From assembly GCF_041320665.1 (NCBI RefSeq), contig NZ_CP166730.1, forward strand, positions 682,001 to 746,000: a stretch of 64,000 nucleotides of DNA. The letters run 5' to 3'. This DNA comes from Comamonas sp. GB3 AK4-5. Lineage in GTDB: Bacteria > Pseudomonadota > Gammaproteobacteria > Burkholderiales > Burkholderiaceae_C. The translations under genes and the position numbers were made by a program. The notes under the pieces are model-generated. The model was not told the origin of the DNA, ran no database searches, and saw only the letters and a list, made by a program, of their open reading frames with translations. How positions within the stretch are numbered: the first letter of the stretch is position 1; every line of letters starts with the position of its first letter. Positions 36,401 to 47,671 of this stretch are shown in pieces.

Positions 36401-39400
36401 CTACCGCTTTCGTGGATGGCAAGGCCGTGGCTTGGGACATCAGCTACAGCTACACACTGACGGATGCCCAAACCCATGCAGCGGGTCAGGGCGCGAACGA
36501 AGCCCTGAAGAACATTGCTTTGGAAGTGGTGGCCAAGGGCGCAGATGGCACGGGGACCGAATCATCCAAGGGCGTGCTGGGCGTGATCGTGGTCGATGAT
36601 GTGCCCACCATCGAAACCGAAGCCGGGGTGCAGGAGCCTGTTCTGACCACCGACGACGCCGACCTGAAGGGCGGCAAGACCGACAAGGACAGCGTGGATT
36701 TCTCCACCGCCTTTGTGATCAAGAACTCGGACTTTGGCGCAGACAAGGGCCAGGGTGCCAACATCAGCTGGAGCTATGCGCTGAGCGTGGTCAACGGCGC
36801 GGATTCCGGCCTCAAGAGCGGTGGCCAGACCATCATCCTGCAGCAGCAGGGTGACGGGAAAATCGTAGGTATCGTTGATGGGGCTGGCGGCAAGGAAGTG
36901 TTCAACGTCACGGTGGATGCCTTCGGCAAGGTGACGCTGGAGCAAACCGGCGCCATAGACCACAGCAAGTCGGACAGCAGCGACTACAAGAGCGACACGC
37001 AGCACATGCTGGACGAGCTGGTCAAGCTCACCGGCACGGCCACCATTACCGACAGCGATGGTGACAAAGCCAGCCACAGCACCAGCATCGACATCGGTGC
37101 CAATCTGGTGTTTACCGATGACGGCCCCAGCATTGGTGCGCCTCAAGACGGTCGTGTGGAGGAGAAGAACCTGGCCACGGGCACCGAGGCCAATGCCGGC
37201 CCGACCGTGGTGACGGGCTCATTGGCTGTGGACTTTGGTGCGGACAATGCTGCGGGTGCCAAGGCCTATTTCACCGAGGAAACTGTTAAGCAACTGCAAG
37301 ACCTGGGCTTGAAGTCCAACGGCAGCGCCTTGGGCATCACTCTCAAGGACGGTGTGATCATCGCCAGGGCTGGAGGTGAAGAGATCTTCCGTCTGGAAAT
37401 CACCAATGCCACCACCAACAATGCCGGCTACCAATTCACGCTCAAGGGCGCGCTGGACCATGTGGATGGCAGCGGAGTGCAGGTCAATGTGCTGGATCTG
37501 CCCATCAGCTTTGAAGCCCGGGACAGCGATGGCGATACGGCCCAGGGCAAGTTCCAGGTCACCGTGGTGGACGATGTGGAACGCTCGGAGCTGACCATCA
37601 CCGTGAACGAAGACAGCCAAGCCACTTGGTCAGGCAACACCTTTGTTCTGGGTGCCGACGTGGCCGCCAGCGAAATCAAGTTGCTGGCCGCAGATGGCAG
37701 CCAGCTTCAGGGTGTGCCAGATGGCAAGGGCGGCACGAAGTACACCACTGGCCATGGCTTGCAGGGCACGGTGACCGTCAACAAGGACGGCAGCATCAGC
37801 TATGTGCCCAGCAAGGACTACAGCAACCAGCTGCAAGGGAAGGATAAGTACGCGGCGGACGAGCTGAAGTTCTCCATCCTCAAGGACGATGGTTCCACCA
37901 TTCACGGCACGGTCAAGGTCAATGTCAACGCCGTGGCCGATGCGCCGGTGCTGGACAAGCCGACATCGGTCACGACCGACGAAGATGTCGCCGTGGCACT
38001 GCGCCTGAAGACACCGACGACCAGCGATGCGACCGACCAGAGTGCGGGTGCTGGCGACAATCCCGAGCGGTTGGGGGCCATCAAGCTGAGCGGCTTCCCG
38101 GATGGCGCAAAGCTGCTGGATGCCGCTGGCAATGTGGTCTACGAGTTTGTGGGTGGGAAGACCTCCATCACCATCAAGCTCTCCAACGGCAACCACACCA
38201 GCGACAGCACCAGCGATGCGATACTTTCGATGACCAAGGAGCAGTTCGAGGCGCTGAAGGTGCTGCCACCGGCTGAAAGCGGTGCCAACTTCAAGGTGAC
38301 GGTCAGCGTGACCAGCTATGAGGTGGATGAGAACGGCGCCAAACTGAGCAGTGTGAACGGCAAGCCGGGCTCCACCACGGTGGAGGTCAAGGTGCATGCC
38401 GTGACCGACCCCATCGAACTCAAGATCAATGGTCAGGATTCCCATGAACTGACGATCAAGGAAGACAGCAGCTACAACCTGACGCCGCTGCTCAAGGTCA
38501 ATCTGGACGTCGGCAAGGATGGCAACACCACGGCCGACGTGGATGGCAGTGAAGTGCGTTGGCTGGCAGTGACGGGCCTGCCCGTGGGCAGCTATGTCAA
38601 CGGCACGCTGATATATAGCACCACCCAGGTGGTGAACGTTCACATCACTAGCAAGGACGCCAGCAGCCTGCCGGATATCAAGGTAACGCCACCCCAGGAC
38701 TTCAGTGGTGATATCAATGGCATCACGGTGACGCTCAAGTCCCAGGACAAGGACCCCGATGGTGCGAAGGAAAATGGCGAGGTTCTGAGCGACGCTGTCA
38801 CGCTGAATCTGCATGTCACGCCAGTAGCCGGAGATGTGGAGGTCCGTCACCCCAAGGCGATCCCCGAAGACACGGAAGTGGCCTTCATGGCCGGCGTGCG
38901 TGTGACCGACACCCATATGGTGGGCGGCACCGAGGTCATCACCAAGGTGCAGTTTGAGCTGCCGGATGGCTGGGCGCTGACTGGGCAGCCAGTAGCCGGT
39001 TTGGCAGGTGGTGCAGTTTGGACCCTGACGGGCTCGGGCACCCATGCTGACCCCTATGTGATCCAGTTCAGCGCTGGTTCCGAGGCCAGCCGTGAGCAGG
39101 TGCTGAGCCAGTTCAAACTTACGCCGCCCGCACACAGCAGCAAGGACGCGACGGTGGACCTGTCCATCACCACGGTGGACACCTCGACTGTCAATGGCCA
39201 AGCCGTCAGCGACGAAAAGACCGTCACCAAACCGGTGGAGATCACCGTGACACCGGTGGCCGAAAGCACGGGCAACAAGGATTCGGACGGTAACGGCACC
39301 CCTGACTTGACCGTGCCGACCGAGCACCATGTCTACGACTTTGTGGGCAAAGAAGACACGGTGTTCGATTTGAATATCGAATCGGCCGCTTTGCTGAACA

Positions 39401-42400
39401 AGGCCGGATGGAAGAACGAAGACGCGGACGAAACCACCACCGTGCTGCTGACGCCGGTGAAGTTGTCGGCCGATGGGTCAAGCAGCAGTCCGGCCATTGG
39501 TTCGGTCTTTACCTGGGATGGCGGATCCGCCACCTACAACGGCAAGCCCATCGAGGTACCGCTGGAGGCCTTGGCCAGCCTGAAGTTCCAGGCGCCCCAC
39601 AACGACGCGGGTACCTTCCAGATCCAGTTCCAGGCCAAGACCTATGACTACGACGACGACCACGAAGGCAGCGGCACGCCCGATACTGCAGTGTCCGACG
39701 CGGGAAGCCTGACCATCAAGGTAGCGCCGGACGCCGATCTGGCCGCCCTGTCGGTCAAGCCGGCGCAAGGGCTGGAAGACACGGCAATTGCCCTGTCCAT
39801 CCGCCCCTCCAGCTCGGATGATTCGGAAACCTTTAACGTCAGCATTGCCAAGATCCCGGCCGGTGCCACCCTGCACTACAACGGCGTGGACATCACGGCC
39901 GATACCACGGGTGTGGCCGGCATTGAAGTGGTCAAAAACGGTAGCACCTGGTCGGTGGTGATCACGGACTTCCAGCAAAGCGCTGGGCTGAGCGTGACGC
40001 CGCCCACCAACAGCAACGTCGACTTCGGACTGGAAGTGAAGACCCAGACCGTGGATGCACTGAATGGCTTTGACACCAGCACCGGTGCCTGGAGCAATGT
40101 GCAGACCTTGCCCGTCAAGGTCGTTGGCGTAGCCGACGATGCCAGCCTGGAGGCCAAGGCGCACAGCTATACCGAGGCCGATCTGGACAGCGGCGCTGCC
40201 AAGATCACGCTGGGCGACATGATCGAGAGCGTGCACCAGGTGGATACGGATGGCTCCGAAAAACTGAGCTTCCAGATCACGGGTCTGCCGGAAGGCTTCT
40301 CGTTGGAAGGCGCTCGCTATCTGGGCGGCAGCGGTGCAGACCGTGTCTGGGCCGTGGATTCGGAGGCCGCACTCAAGGCCATCACCATCACGGGGCCGGA
40401 AAACTTCAGCGGCACCGTGTCGGTGAAGGTGACGCCGGTCACCACGGAAAACGACGGCGACTGGAAGGCCCATGCCACGCAAACGCTGGTGGCCATCATC
40501 ACGCCGTCACCGGAATCCACAGGTTCGGTCCATACGACCTTGTACGAGGATCGCGAGTCTGCGGTCAACTTCTCCATCCGCGTGCCGGAAGGGGAAAACG
40601 AAACCCTGACCCATGTACACATAAAGGTGGAGGAATTCACCGACAAGGGCTTCCAGCTGTTCCTGAATGGCAAGCCCCTGGACGCCGCAGGTGTGAAGGT
40701 GGTCACGGATGCGCAAGGTGGCAAGTGGTATGTGCTGGATGCCAAGCAGGCCGGACAAGTGACTGCCCAGCCGACCACGGAGAACAAGGCCGACAACCAG
40801 GCCGATGCGCCCGAACTCAAGTTCACGGTCAAGTACGAGGTGACGGACAAGTCCAGCGATGGCACGGTAGACCCCGTGACCAAGCTGGGCGATGCCCAGG
40901 ACTACCAGCTGCATGTGAAGCCGGTGACCGATCAGGTCGGCGTCCACCTGGATGGCATCACCTCCGACACCAGCGGCGGCGCCAGCCTGGTGACTGATAC
41001 CTCAGGCTCCGTGCCCAGCGTGACGCTGGGAAGCGCAGGCAGCTTCCAGGTGGGGATTGTGTTGGACTCCCCCGACCAGGACGGCAGCGAGTCCCTGATT
41101 CAGGTGCTGGTGACGGGCGTGCCCAACGGCTTGACCGTCAATGGATTGACCATTGATGGCGTGCCTGTCGGTGTCGCGCACCAACTGGACAACGGTAAGT
41201 GGTTGGTGGACGTGACGCCTTCGCAACTGGCACAGTTCAATGCGACAGTGAATGGCGGCGCCATCGACGCGAAGTTGTCTTTCTCTGCGGGCTCTGGACT
41301 GGTCGACCACGCGAATGCCACGATTGGCATTCAGGTGATCAGCCATGACAAGGGGGCCGAAAATCGGCCCAGCGCTTCCACGCAGTACGAGCTCAAGACG
41401 GACTACACGGGTGGTAACACGGGTGGCGAGCCCGGCGCGCCGGTGCAGCTGGACTTTGCACAGAACCCGAACTTCGTGGGCAAGGAAGATGCGAAGTTCA
41501 CACTGGGCGACCTGTTTGATGCAGCGATCAGCCACAACCCGAACGGCCAGGATGTGGCCTTCACGCTGAGCCTGAAGCTGCCGGCCGGCACCACCATCAC
41601 CCAGGATGGACATGCGCTGCAAGCCATCAAGGTGGGCGATGATGATGGTGCGGAAGTGCTGTGGCTGATCTCCGGCACCGCCAAAAACACGGCAGAGCTG
41701 GAAGCCTTGCTCAGCAAGGTGGAGGTCACGCCGCCAAAGAATCTGAATGACCACTTCGGTGGCATGTCGATCGATGCGACCTTTGCCGGTCATGTGCAGT
41801 CCACGGGCGCGCAGACCGTGGTGAAGGTCAATGACAAGGTGGCCCTGACCCCCGAGACCGATGGCGTGAACGCTGCAGTTTCGCTGTCTGCCGCCGATGC
41901 CCATGGCGTGCCGACGGGCGAGCATCCCAAGGAGGGAAGCGACATTGCCATCCAGGTCGATCTCAGCCGTGGTGTCGATGGTCCGTCGCTGTTGAATGGC
42001 ACCATGGTCATCAAGCTGACCGAGGGTGGTGGCTTCAGCGGTGGCAAGCTGTTCTATGGCGACACCGAGCTGACCCCGGAAAGCGATGGCAGCTACAAGC
42101 TGACGCTGGACGCTGCGACCCAGAACGCCTTGCTGAACGGCAGCAGCACCAGCATCACGGGTCTGCACTACCAGCCGGCCGATGGACAGAAGTACGTCAA
42201 TGGCAGCCTGCAGGTGGAAGTCTCCGTCCAGAGCAAGGAGCAAGGCTCTGTCTCGGAAGGCTGGGTGAATAGCGAAGGAAACAGCGGCACGGTGGTGACC
42301 GACAAGATCAACAACAGCTTCGAGTTCACAAGCGTGGGCTCCAACGACCCCTACCAGAACGGTGATGTGGGTACGGTCAAGGGCAGCGAAAACCAGACCG

Positions 42401-43731
42401 GAACCAGCCTGATCACGCTGGATATTTCCGGCAAGTTGCTGGATGCCGATGGCTCCGAGCAGATCCACACGGTGACGCTGGAGCACCTGCCCAATGGCTT
42501 TTTGGTGTTCTACACGGATGCCAATGGTGCGGTGGTGCAGGCCGTCAACACCGGCTCCAACTGGAGCATTCCGGTGGATGGGGCTAAGTTCCCCGTCATC
42601 AGCATCCAGGCACCGCAGAACTGGAGCGGTACCTTGGACAACCTGGAGCTGCGCGTGCTCAGCGGTGAGCGCAGCAATCCCGAAAGCCAGCGTGTGGATA
42701 CCGCCACCTTCCAGCTGGAAGTGGCCCCCAAGGCCGATGGTTTCGAGACCGATACGCCGGTGGTGGAGCAGTCCTTTGGCCGTGAGGGTGACATCATTGC
42801 CCTCAATCTGAATTTGGCCATGAAGGATAGACAGTCCGCAGGTGCCGGTGACAGCTCGCAGGAAACGGTGACCCTGACCCTGACGGGTCTGGGTGAGCAT
42901 GCCAGCTTCTATGTGGGCAGCACGCTGCACACGGCGAGCTACGACAAGGCAACCGATACCTATACGTTGAATGGCTTGAGCCAGAACGATCTGGACCACC
43001 TGGGCTTTATCCAGGCCAAGGATGCCTTGACCGACCAGAACGGCGGTGCAGCCGGCCTGCAGATCGGCTTCACGGCCCACACCGTGGATGGCAGCGACGC
43101 CTCGCACACCATCTCTGGCAGCTTCGACCTCACCTTGAACAGCCAAAGCGGAGCCGGTGTGGTGCTGGAGGATTCGAGCAGCAACCATGGCAATTTGATC
43201 GGTGGCTCCGGCAACGACACCTTGCTTGGCGGCGCGGGCGACGACATCTTGCGTGGTGGTGCTGGTGACGACCGCCTGGAAGGCGGCAGCGGCAACGATG
43301 TGCTGATCGGTGGTTCCGGCAACGACACCCTGATTGGCGGCTCCGGCAATGACACCTTGATTGGTGGTGAAGGCGATGACATCTTTGTCTGGAAGCAGGG
43401 GGACGAAGGCGGAAAGGGCCTGAACCTGGCGGCCAAGGACGTGGTGACCGACTTCGGCAATGGCCGTGATGTGCTGGACCTGGCAGACCTGCTGCAAGGC
43501 GAGAACGCGGAGAACCTGGGCAAGTACCTGAGCTTCAGCAAAGAGGGTAACGACACGGTGCTGCGCATCTCCAGCTCCGGTGACTTCAACCATGAGGACC
43601 CGGGCTCGTTCACCTCCAAGGTGGACCAGCAGATCACCTTGCAAGGGGTGGATCTGCTCAATGGCAGCTCGTCCGAAGACCTGGTCAGGCAGATGCTCAG
43701 CGATGGGCGCCTGAAGGTGGACCAGGTCTAA
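33445..43731 (+). CDS. Giant RTX adhesin with LapA-type retention module (3,428 residues)
   Basis: This is a cell-surface biofilm-type adhesin. Residues 1-125 form a retention module (start [19 protein letters not shown]) ending in the dialanine region TAAT (110-113) and a six-glycine stretch, where LapA-class proteins are held in the outer membrane and cut by LapG. From about 165 to 670 come five Ig-like repeats of 101 residues, then further Ig/cadherin-like domains, and a T1SS-143-like domain near 1050-1220. At about 3250-3315 are seven glycine-rich calcium-binding nonapeptides ([12 protein letters not shown]). The last 100 residues ([19 protein letters not shown] onward) are a type I secretion target domain. 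It is acidic and almost cysteine-free. No LapBCE transporter or LapD/LapG genes lie nearby. Confidence 0.93.
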   Translation: MASTTVLVTQLTGTAWIRDTNGNLTPLREGMRIPADAEVVTASGSTVQLQADGQPPLTLGENQDVALNAELFDDVPAADAAVAAAVPPELESLVARLNAGQDPLEELDPTAATMQGGGGGGSTFVRLNAVLEATLPLALAYPRPGDELVEDRRGGEAGTTLPPLYEGTLTLSSQPQVTEGGKIIVTATVDRAPRGSDLVITLKTGETITIKVGQTTGSVEIATRTDDAYLQGTDHHVFEVGTTTGGGYDRLDTTSTTSTNVVDDQDATEIVLTSDAQVVEGGKITITATVDKAPQGSDLVITLKTGELITIKVGQTTGSVDVPTRTDDGFLQGTDTKTFAIDKASGGNYEALDTSSTTHTDVVDDEDATKIELSSDKSVTEGDKITVTATVDKAPQNSELVITLKTGEVITIKVGQTTGSVDVPTRTDDGFLQGTDTKTFAIDKASGGNYEALDTSSTTHTDVVDDEDATKIELSSDKSVTEGDKITVTATVDKAPQKSDLVITLKTGEIITIKVGQTTGSVDVSTRADDGFLQGTDTKTFAIDKASGGNYEALDTSSTTHTDVVDDEDATEIVLTSDKSVVEGEKITVTATVDKAPQNSDLVITLKSGEIITIKMGQTTGSVDVSTRADDGYLQGTEKQSIGIAKAEGGNYEALDTSSTTTTNVLDDADVVTVKLRATESTIEDGGSIVYTASLVDAKGNPVTTNNAITVTLKNGEVITIAAGTSAGESKPVPVDRDDVYVEKDSISNQIKTISEANEGQVGAFEKLVADKTPAITEILDDSDPVFAQIHVDKSAVFEGGALVYTVSLVDADGKPVKVADGKSVTISLDWSGDAANSADVGKLPKTVTIDAGKTSADFTVKTIADKVDEYRETLTVTISVVKDHDGVTKGFEDLQISQTDAGVSSTVVDKPSISGQITVYEKGLTSTADTSESASGILKVSAGSGLDHIKINGEVIALADLQNLGAGKTITIAGHGELTITGFTPTAFVDGKAVAWDISYSYTLTDAQTHAAGQGANEALKNIALEVVAKGADGTGTESSKGVLGVIVVDDVPTIETEAGVQEPVLTTDDADLKGGKTDKDSVDFSTAFVIKNSDFGADKGQGANISWSYALSVVNGADSGLKSGGQTIILQQQGDGKIVGIVDGAGGKEVFNVTVDAFGKVTLEQTGAIDHSKSDSSDYKSDTQHMLDELVKLTGTATITDSDGDKASHSTSIDIGANLVFTDDGPSIGAPQDGRVEEKNLATGTEANAGPTVVTGSLAVDFGADNAAGAKAYFTEETVKQLQDLGLKSNGSALGITLKDGVIIARAGGEEIFRLEITNATTNNAGYQFTLKGALDHVDGSGVQVNVLDLPISFEARDSDGDTAQGKFQVTVVDDVERSELTITVNEDSQATWSGNTFVLGADVAASEIKLLAADGSQLQGVPDGKGGTKYTTGHGLQGTVTVNKDGSISYVPSKDYSNQLQGKDKYAADELKFSILKDDGSTIHGTVKVNVNAVADAPVLDKPTSVTTDEDVAVALRLKTPTTSDATDQSAGAGDNPERLGAIKLSGFPDGAKLLDAAGNVVYEFVGGKTSITIKLSNGNHTSDSTSDAILSMTKEQFEALKVLPPAESGANFKVTVSVTSYEVDENGAKLSSVNGKPGSTTVEVKVHAVTDPIELKINGQDSHELTIKEDSSYNLTPLLKVNLDVGKDGNTTADVDGSEVRWLAVTGLPVGSYVNGTLIYSTTQVVNVHITSKDASSLPDIKVTPPQDFSGDINGITVTLKSQDKDPDGAKENGEVLSDAVTLNLHVTPVAGDVEVRHPKAIPEDTEVAFMAGVRVTDTHMVGGTEVITKVQFELPDGWALTGQPVAGLAGGAVWTLTGSGTHADPYVIQFSAGSEASREQVLSQFKLTPPAHSSKDATVDLSITTVDTSTVNGQAVSDEKTVTKPVEITVTPVAESTGNKDSDGNGTPDLTVPTEHHVYDFVGKEDTVFDLNIESAALLNKAGWKNEDADETTTVLLTPVKLSADGSSSSPAIGSVFTWDGGSATYNGKPIEVPLEALASLKFQAPHNDAGTFQIQFQAKTYDYDDDHEGSGTPDTAVSDAGSLTIKVAPDADLAALSVKPAQGLEDTAIALSIRPSSSDDSETFNVSIAKIPAGATLHYNGVDITADTTGVAGIEVVKNGSTWSVVITDFQQSAGLSVTPPTNSNVDFGLEVKTQTVDALNGFDTSTGAWSNVQTLPVKVVGVADDASLEAKAHSYTEADLDSGAAKITLGDMIESVHQVDTDGSEKLSFQITGLPEGFSLEGARYLGGSGADRVWAVDSEAALKAITITGPENFSGTVSVKVTPVTTENDGDWKAHATQTLVAIITPSPESTGSVHTTLYEDRESAVNFSIRVPEGENETLTHVHIKVEEFTDKGFQLFLNGKPLDAAGVKVVTDAQGGKWYVLDAKQAGQVTAQPTTENKADNQADAPELKFTVKYEVTDKSSDGTVDPVTKLGDAQDYQLHVKPVTDQVGVHLDGITSDTSGGASLVTDTSGSVPSVTLGSAGSFQVGIVLDSPDQDGSESLIQVLVTGVPNGLTVNGLTIDGVPVGVAHQLDNGKWLVDVTPSQLAQFNATVNGGAIDAKLSFSAGSGLVDHANATIGIQVISHDKGAENRPSASTQYELKTDYTGGNTGGEPGAPVQLDFAQNPNFVGKEDAKFTLGDLFDAAISHNPNGQDVAFTLSLKLPAGTTITQDGHALQAIKVGDDDGAEVLWLISGTAKNTAELEALLSKVEVTPPKNLNDHFGGMSIDATFAGHVQSTGAQTVVKVNDKVALTPETDGVNAAVSLSAADAHGVPTGEHPKEGSDIAIQVDLSRGVDGPSLLNGTMVIKLTEGGGFSGGKLFYGDTELTPESDGSYKLTLDAATQNALLNGSSTSITGLHYQPADGQKYVNGSLQVEVSVQSKEQGSVSEGWVNSEGNSGTVVTDKINNSFEFTSVGSNDPYQNGDVGTVKGSENQTGTSLITLDISGKLLDADGSEQIHTVTLEHLPNGFLVFYTDANGAVVQAVNTGSNWSIPVDGAKFPVISIQAPQNWSGTLDNLELRVLSGERSNPESQRVDTATFQLEVAPKADGFETDTPVVEQSFGREGDIIALNLNLAMKDRQSAGAGDSSQETVTLTLTGLGEHASFYVGSTLHTASYDKATDTYTLNGLSQNDLDHLGFIQAKDALTDQNGGAAGLQIGFTAHTVDGSDASHTISGSFDLTLNSQSGAGVVLEDSSSNHGNLIGGSGNDTLLGGAGDDILRGGAGDDRLEGGSGNDVLIGGSGNDTLIGGSGNDTLIGGEGDDIFVWKQGDEGGKGLNLAAKDVVTDFGNGRDVLDLADLLQGENAENLGKYLSFSKEGNDTVLRISSSGDFNHEDPGSFTSKVDQQITLQGVDLLNGSSSEDLVRQMLSDGRLKVDQV
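34243..35448 (+). repeat. Near-identical 303-bp tandem repeats inside the adhesin
   Basis: Units begin at 34243, 34546, 34849 and 35152, exactly 303 bp (101 codons) apart, preceded by a diverged unit from about 33943. The 3' half of the units starting at 34243, 34546 and 34849 is almost identical at the DNA level. This points to recent duplication or ongoing gene conversion. Each encodes one Ig-like domain with [17 protein letters not shown] and [15 protein letters not shown]. Confidence 0.92.
43201..43389 (+). repeat. RTX nonapeptide repeat block (7 x 27 bp)
   Basis: Seven consecutive 27-bp units encode GGxGxDxxx peptides, the calcium-binding beta-roll that folds after type I secretion. It lies about 110 codons before the adhesin stop codon. 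Confidence 0.9.
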
Positions 43732-43877
43732 AGCGGGGGCCCTGGCCGCGGTGGCATCGCCCACCGCAGCCAGGCGTCCGGGGAATTGCTCCGTGATTTT
43801 GTGGGCAGACCGAGCTTGCAGTTTTGAGAAAAACCACCCGGAAATGCAGCATGCATATGCATTCGCTGCTATGAAAG

Positions 43878-43904
43878 AAAAAGCGCTCCGTGAGCGCTTT
43901 TTTT
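43878..43904. terminator. Bidirectional terminator after the adhesin gene
   Basis: Arms AAAAAGCGCTC and GAGCGCTTTTT with a three-base loop and T/A runs on both sides, between the adhesin gene and the convergent DUF4148 gene. Confidence 0.88.
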
Positions 43905-43945
43905 GTGGGTTTTCTTTGCGAATCCTTTAGGTCGTGAACACGCTC

Positions 43946-44290
43946 TTATCCCGCCAGCGCCTGCTGGCGCGCATTGCGCTGTGCAGGGGTTTCCTGGGTC
44001 AGCTCATCCATAACCTGCTGGCGGGTTTTGCCGGGGCCTTCGCTCTTCACCGGTGCCGGGTAATTGCTGCTGTTGAAGCGGGAGGCACCTTCACGCGCTG
44101 CTGCGGCTGCTTCGGCCTGTACCTGCGCGCGGGTCTTGCTGCTTTTGAAATGCTCGGGGTAGGCCTTGGCCCCGGCTTCGTTGTTGGTGGGGTGCCAATA
44201 GCTCTCTGCCGCGGCCATGCCAGGGGCTGCGAAGCTCGCGACCAGCAGGGCGGCAGCGGTGAAAGGTGCGAAATAAAAACGGCGTGCCAT
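43946..44290 (-). CDS. DUF4148 domain-containing small periplasmic protein
   Basis: This 114-residue protein has a signal peptide (cleavage near APGMAAA-ES, about residue 28). Two short segments follow, SKTRAQVQAEAAAAAREG and GKTRQQVMDELTQE, matching the DUF4148 pattern common in Burkholderiales. Function is unknown. A strong TAGGAG ribosome-binding site precedes the start. A hairpin with arms GAAACCA and TGGTTTC (44310-44328) lies in its leader. It is downstream of the metal-efflux operon on the same strand but separated by that operon's terminator. Confidence 0.8.
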   Translation of the reverse strand: MARRFYFAPFTAAALLVASFAAPGMAAAESYWHPTNNEAGAKAYPEHFKSSKTRAQVQAEAAAAAREGASRFNSSNYPAPVKSEGPGKTRQQVMDELTQETPAQRNARQQALAG

Positions 44291-44431
44291 ATCAAACTCC
44301 TAGGGTGAAGAAACCATCCTCTGGTTTCAAAAAAACATTGCGAAAGAGGATGGAAGAAGTCTAGAAACCGCATGCCGACATGCAGCCAACTGCCAGGTGA
44401 CATTGCCGTCATGTCCGCGAGGTGGTGCATG

Positions 44432-44462
44432 AAAAAAGCCATGGCCGCAATGGCCATGGCTT
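44432..44462 (-). terminator. Rho-independent terminator of the RND efflux operon
   Basis: Read on the minus strand, arms AAGCCATGGCC and GGCCATGGCTT enclose a five-base loop and end in a T-run (44432-44437). It lies 22 nt after the A-subunit stop codon. Confidence 0.85.
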
Positions 44463-44484
44463 GTGTGGGAGTGAGGTGTTATTT

Positions 44485-47400
44485 TTAAGCGGGTTGTTCA
44501 GCCTTTGCAACTGGCGGGGCCACCTCTTCGGTTTCCGACAGATCCCTACGGTGCACCAGTCGGTACAGCAAAGGCAGGACCAGCAGAGTGAGAATGGTGG
44601 ACGACAAAATGCCACCAATCACCACCGTGGCCAGCGGGCGCTGCACCTCGGCACCGGTGCCCGTGGCAATGGCCATGGGCACAAAGCCCAGCGAGGCCAC
44701 CAGGGCCGTCATCAGCACGGGGCGCAGACGGGTCAGCGCGCCCTCGGTCACGGCGTCGTACAGGCGCCGGCCTGCTTCACGCAGGGAGCGGATGTAGGCA
44801 ATCATCACCAGGCCATTGAGCACGGCGACGCCGGACAAGGCAATAAAGCCCACGGCGGCCGAGATGGACAGCGGAATGTCCCGCAGCCACAGCGCCACAA
44901 TGCCACCGGTGAGCGCAAAAGGAATGCCGGTGAACACGATCAGCCCATCGCGCACATTGCCGAACATGGCAAACAGCAACACAAACACCATCAGCAGGGC
45001 TGCGGGCACGACGATGGCCAGGCGCTGCCGTGCAGACTCCAGGTTCTCGAAGCTGCCACCCCAGCGTGTCCAGTAGCCGGTGGGCAGCTGCAGGGATTCC
45101 AGCCGCTGCTGGGCCTCACCCACAAAGCTGCCTATGTCGCGGCCGCGCACATTGGCGCTGACCACGATGCGGCGTTTGCCGTCCTCGCGGCTGACCTGGT
45201 TGGGGCCGGGTGCGATCTCCAGCGTGGCAATGGTCGACAGTGGCACAAAGCCCAGGCGCCCATCGGCTCCCCGTGGCAAGGCAATGGGCAGGCGGCCCAT
45301 GGCCTGCATATCGTTGCGCACGGCATCCGGCAGGCGCACCTGGATGTCAAAGCGCTTGTCACCTTCAAACACCGTGCCGGCCTCGCGCCCGCCCAGGGCC
45401 GTGCTGATGGTGTCCTGCACATCGCCCATGTTCAGTCCGTAGCGCGAGGCTTTCTCGCGGGCTATCTGTATGGTGAGCATGGGCAGGCCGGTGGTCTGCT
45501 CGACCTTGACCTCGGAGGCTCCGGAAATCTGCTGCAGCATGCCGGCCACGGTTTGTGCGCTCTTTTCCAGCACCGCCATGTCGTCACCAAAGATCTTCAC
45601 CGCCACATCGCTGCGCACGCCCGAGATCAGCTCGTTGAAGCGCAGCTGTATGGGCTGGGAGAACTCGTAGTTGTTGCCCGGTATGCGGTTGACCGACGCC
45701 TGCACGGCGGCCAGCAGATCGTCGCGCGTGCGCGCCGGGTCGGGCCATTGCTCTCGGGGCTTGAGCATGATGTAGCCGTCCGAGATATTGGGCGGCATGG
45801 GGTCGGAGGCGATCTCGGCCGTGCCGGTGCGGGCAAAGACGCGCTCGATTTCGGGGAATTCCTGCTTCAAGGTTTTCTCGATCTGCATCTGCATCTGCAG
45901 CGACTGCGTGAGGCTGGTGCCCGGGATGCGCAGGGCCTGGATGGCGAAGTCGCCCTCGTTGAGGTTGGGGGCGAATTCGCTGCCCAGGCGCGTGGCCAGC
46001 AGCAAAGAGAGCGCCACAGCTACGCCTGCAGCCGTGAGCACCACGGAGGGTGCGGCCATGACGCGCTCCAGCAGCGGTGCGTAGGCGCGGCGGGCCCAGC
46101 CCATGAGGCGGTTTTCCTTCTCTGCCACCTTGTCGCCCATGAACAGGGCAATGGCGGCCGGGATGAAGGTGATGGACAGCAGCATGGCACCGGCCAGGGC
46201 AATCACCACCGTGAGTGCCATGGGGTGGAACATCTTGCCCTCCACGCCGGTGAGGGCAAAGATGGGCAGATAGACCACCATGATGATGAGCTGGCCGAAC
46301 AGCAGTGGCCGGCGCGACTCCTTGGCGGCAGCAAACACCTCGTGGAAGCGTTCGCTGCGGGTCAGGGCGCGGCCCCGTGCTTCTTGTGCATGGGCCAGCC
46401 GGCGCACGCAGTTCTCCACAATGACCACCGCCCCGTCGATGATGATGCCGAAGTCCAGTGCCCCCAGGCTCATCAGATTGGCGCTGACCCTGTAGTGCAC
46501 CATGCCGGTGAAGGTGAACAGCATGGACAGCGGAATGATGAGTGCCGTGATCAATGCCGCGCGCAGATTGCCCAGGAACAGGAACAGGATGGCGACCACC
46601 AGGGCCGCCCCTTCCAGCAGGTTTTTCTTTACCGTGGCGATGGCCTTGTCGACCAGATGCGTGCGGTCATACACCGTGATGGCCTTGACCCCCTGGGGCA
46701 GGCTGCGGTTGATCTGCTCCATGCGTGCGGCCACGGCCTGTGAGACCGTGCGGCTGTTCTCGCCAATCAGCATGAACACCGTACCCAGCACCACTTCGCG
46801 CCCGTTGTCGGTGGCGGCGCCGGTGCGCAGCTCGCGGCCCAGGCCGACTTCGGCCAGGTCGCCTATGCGTATGGGCTGGCCCTGGGCAGAGCCCACGATG
46901 ACCTGGCGGATGTCGTCCATGCCTGTGACCTGGCCCGGTGCGCGGATCAGGTACTGCTCACCCTGGTGCTCGATATAGCCTGCACCGACGTTGAGGTTGT
47001 TGCGCGAAAGCGCGGTCACCAGATCGGCCAGGGTGAAGCCATAGGCCGCCAATTGTTCGGGGCGCGGCGACACCAGATATTCCTTGGCAAAGCCGCCTAT
47101 GGAGTTGATTTCGGTGACCCCCGGCACATTGCGCAGCTGGGGCTTGATGACCCAGTCCTGGATCTCGCGCAGGTCCATGGGGGTGTAGGGCGTGCCATCG
47201 GCCTTCTTGGCGCCGTCCTCGGCCTCCACCGTCCACAGGTAGATCTCGCCCAGGCCCGTGGAGATGGGGCCCAGCGAGGGCGTGATACCGGTGGGCAACT
47301 GGCTCTGGGCCTGCTGTATGCGCTCGTTGACCAGCTGGCGTGCGAAATAGATGTCCGTGCCGTCCTTGAACACCACCGTGACCTGGGACAGACCGTAGCG

Positions 47401-47658
47401 CGACAGCGAGCGGGTCTGCTCCAGATTGGGCAGGCCTGCCATCACGGTTTCTATGGGATAGGTGATGCGCTGCTCGGCCTCTAGCGGTGAGTAGCCGCTG
47501 GCCTGGGTATTGATCTGCACCTGGACATTGGTGATGTCGGGCACGGCATCGATGGCCAGGCGCTGGTAGTTGTAAATGCCCAGGGCCGCAAGGGCCAGCA
47601 CGGCGACCATGACCAGCCAGCGCTGCTCGATGGCAAATCGGATGATGCGTTCAAACAT
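44485..47658 (-). CDS. Heavy-metal RND efflux pump, inner-membrane subunit (CzcA/CusA family)
   Basis: This 1,057-residue proton-driven pump has about 12 membrane helices and two large periplasmic loops. The proton-relay motif in helix 4, LDFGIIIDGAVVIVENC, has the Asp-Asp-Glu pattern of the CzcA-like (HME1/2; zinc, cobalt, cadmium, nickel) branch. It lacks the pattern of CusA. AVPDITNVQVQINT near the N-terminus and DPMPPNISDGY are family hallmarks. The start at 47658 (MFERIIRFAIEQRW) matches the family. It is the third gene of the C-B-A operon and 13 nt after the B gene. Confidence 0.93.
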   Translation of the reverse strand: MFERIIRFAIEQRWLVMVAVLALAALGIYNYQRLAIDAVPDITNVQVQINTQASGYSPLEAEQRITYPIETVMAGLPNLEQTRSLSRYGLSQVTVVFKDGTDIYFARQLVNERIQQAQSQLPTGITPSLGPISTGLGEIYLWTVEAEDGAKKADGTPYTPMDLREIQDWVIKPQLRNVPGVTEINSIGGFAKEYLVSPRPEQLAAYGFTLADLVTALSRNNLNVGAGYIEHQGEQYLIRAPGQVTGMDDIRQVIVGSAQGQPIRIGDLAEVGLGRELRTGAATDNGREVVLGTVFMLIGENSRTVSQAVAARMEQINRSLPQGVKAITVYDRTHLVDKAIATVKKNLLEGAALVVAILFLFLGNLRAALITALIIPLSMLFTFTGMVHYRVSANLMSLGALDFGIIIDGAVVIVENCVRRLAHAQEARGRALTRSERFHEVFAAAKESRRPLLFGQLIIMVVYLPIFALTGVEGKMFHPMALTVVIALAGAMLLSITFIPAAIALFMGDKVAEKENRLMGWARRAYAPLLERVMAAPSVVLTAAGVAVALSLLLATRLGSEFAPNLNEGDFAIQALRIPGTSLTQSLQMQMQIEKTLKQEFPEIERVFARTGTAEIASDPMPPNISDGYIMLKPREQWPDPARTRDDLLAAVQASVNRIPGNNYEFSQPIQLRFNELISGVRSDVAVKIFGDDMAVLEKSAQTVAGMLQQISGASEVKVEQTTGLPMLTIQIAREKASRYGLNMGDVQDTISTALGGREAGTVFEGDKRFDIQVRLPDAVRNDMQAMGRLPIALPRGADGRLGFVPLSTIATLEIAPGPNQVSREDGKRRIVVSANVRGRDIGSFVGEAQQRLESLQLPTGYWTRWGGSFENLESARQRLAIVVPAALLMVFVLLFAMFGNVRDGLIVFTGIPFALTGGIVALWLRDIPLSISAAVGFIALSGVAVLNGLVMIAYIRSLREAGRRLYDAVTEGALTRLRPVLMTALVASLGFVPMAIATGTGAEVQRPLATVVIGGILSSTILTLLVLPLLYRLVHRRDLSETEEVAPPVAKAEQPA

Positions 47659-47671
47659 GTGCGGCCTTTGC

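Noticed and set aside
33370..36477. Minus-strand open frame of over 1,000 codons opposite the adhesin 5' end
   Set aside because: Its repeats simply mirror the adhesin repeats, its composition is unlike real proteins, and no initiation signal is present.
44422..46743. Long open frame on the plus strand opposite the efflux pump gene
   Set aside because: It is an antisense frame of GC-rich DNA; its translation is His/Gly/Gln-rich without any recognisable domain, while the minus strand carries a full CzcA-type pump.
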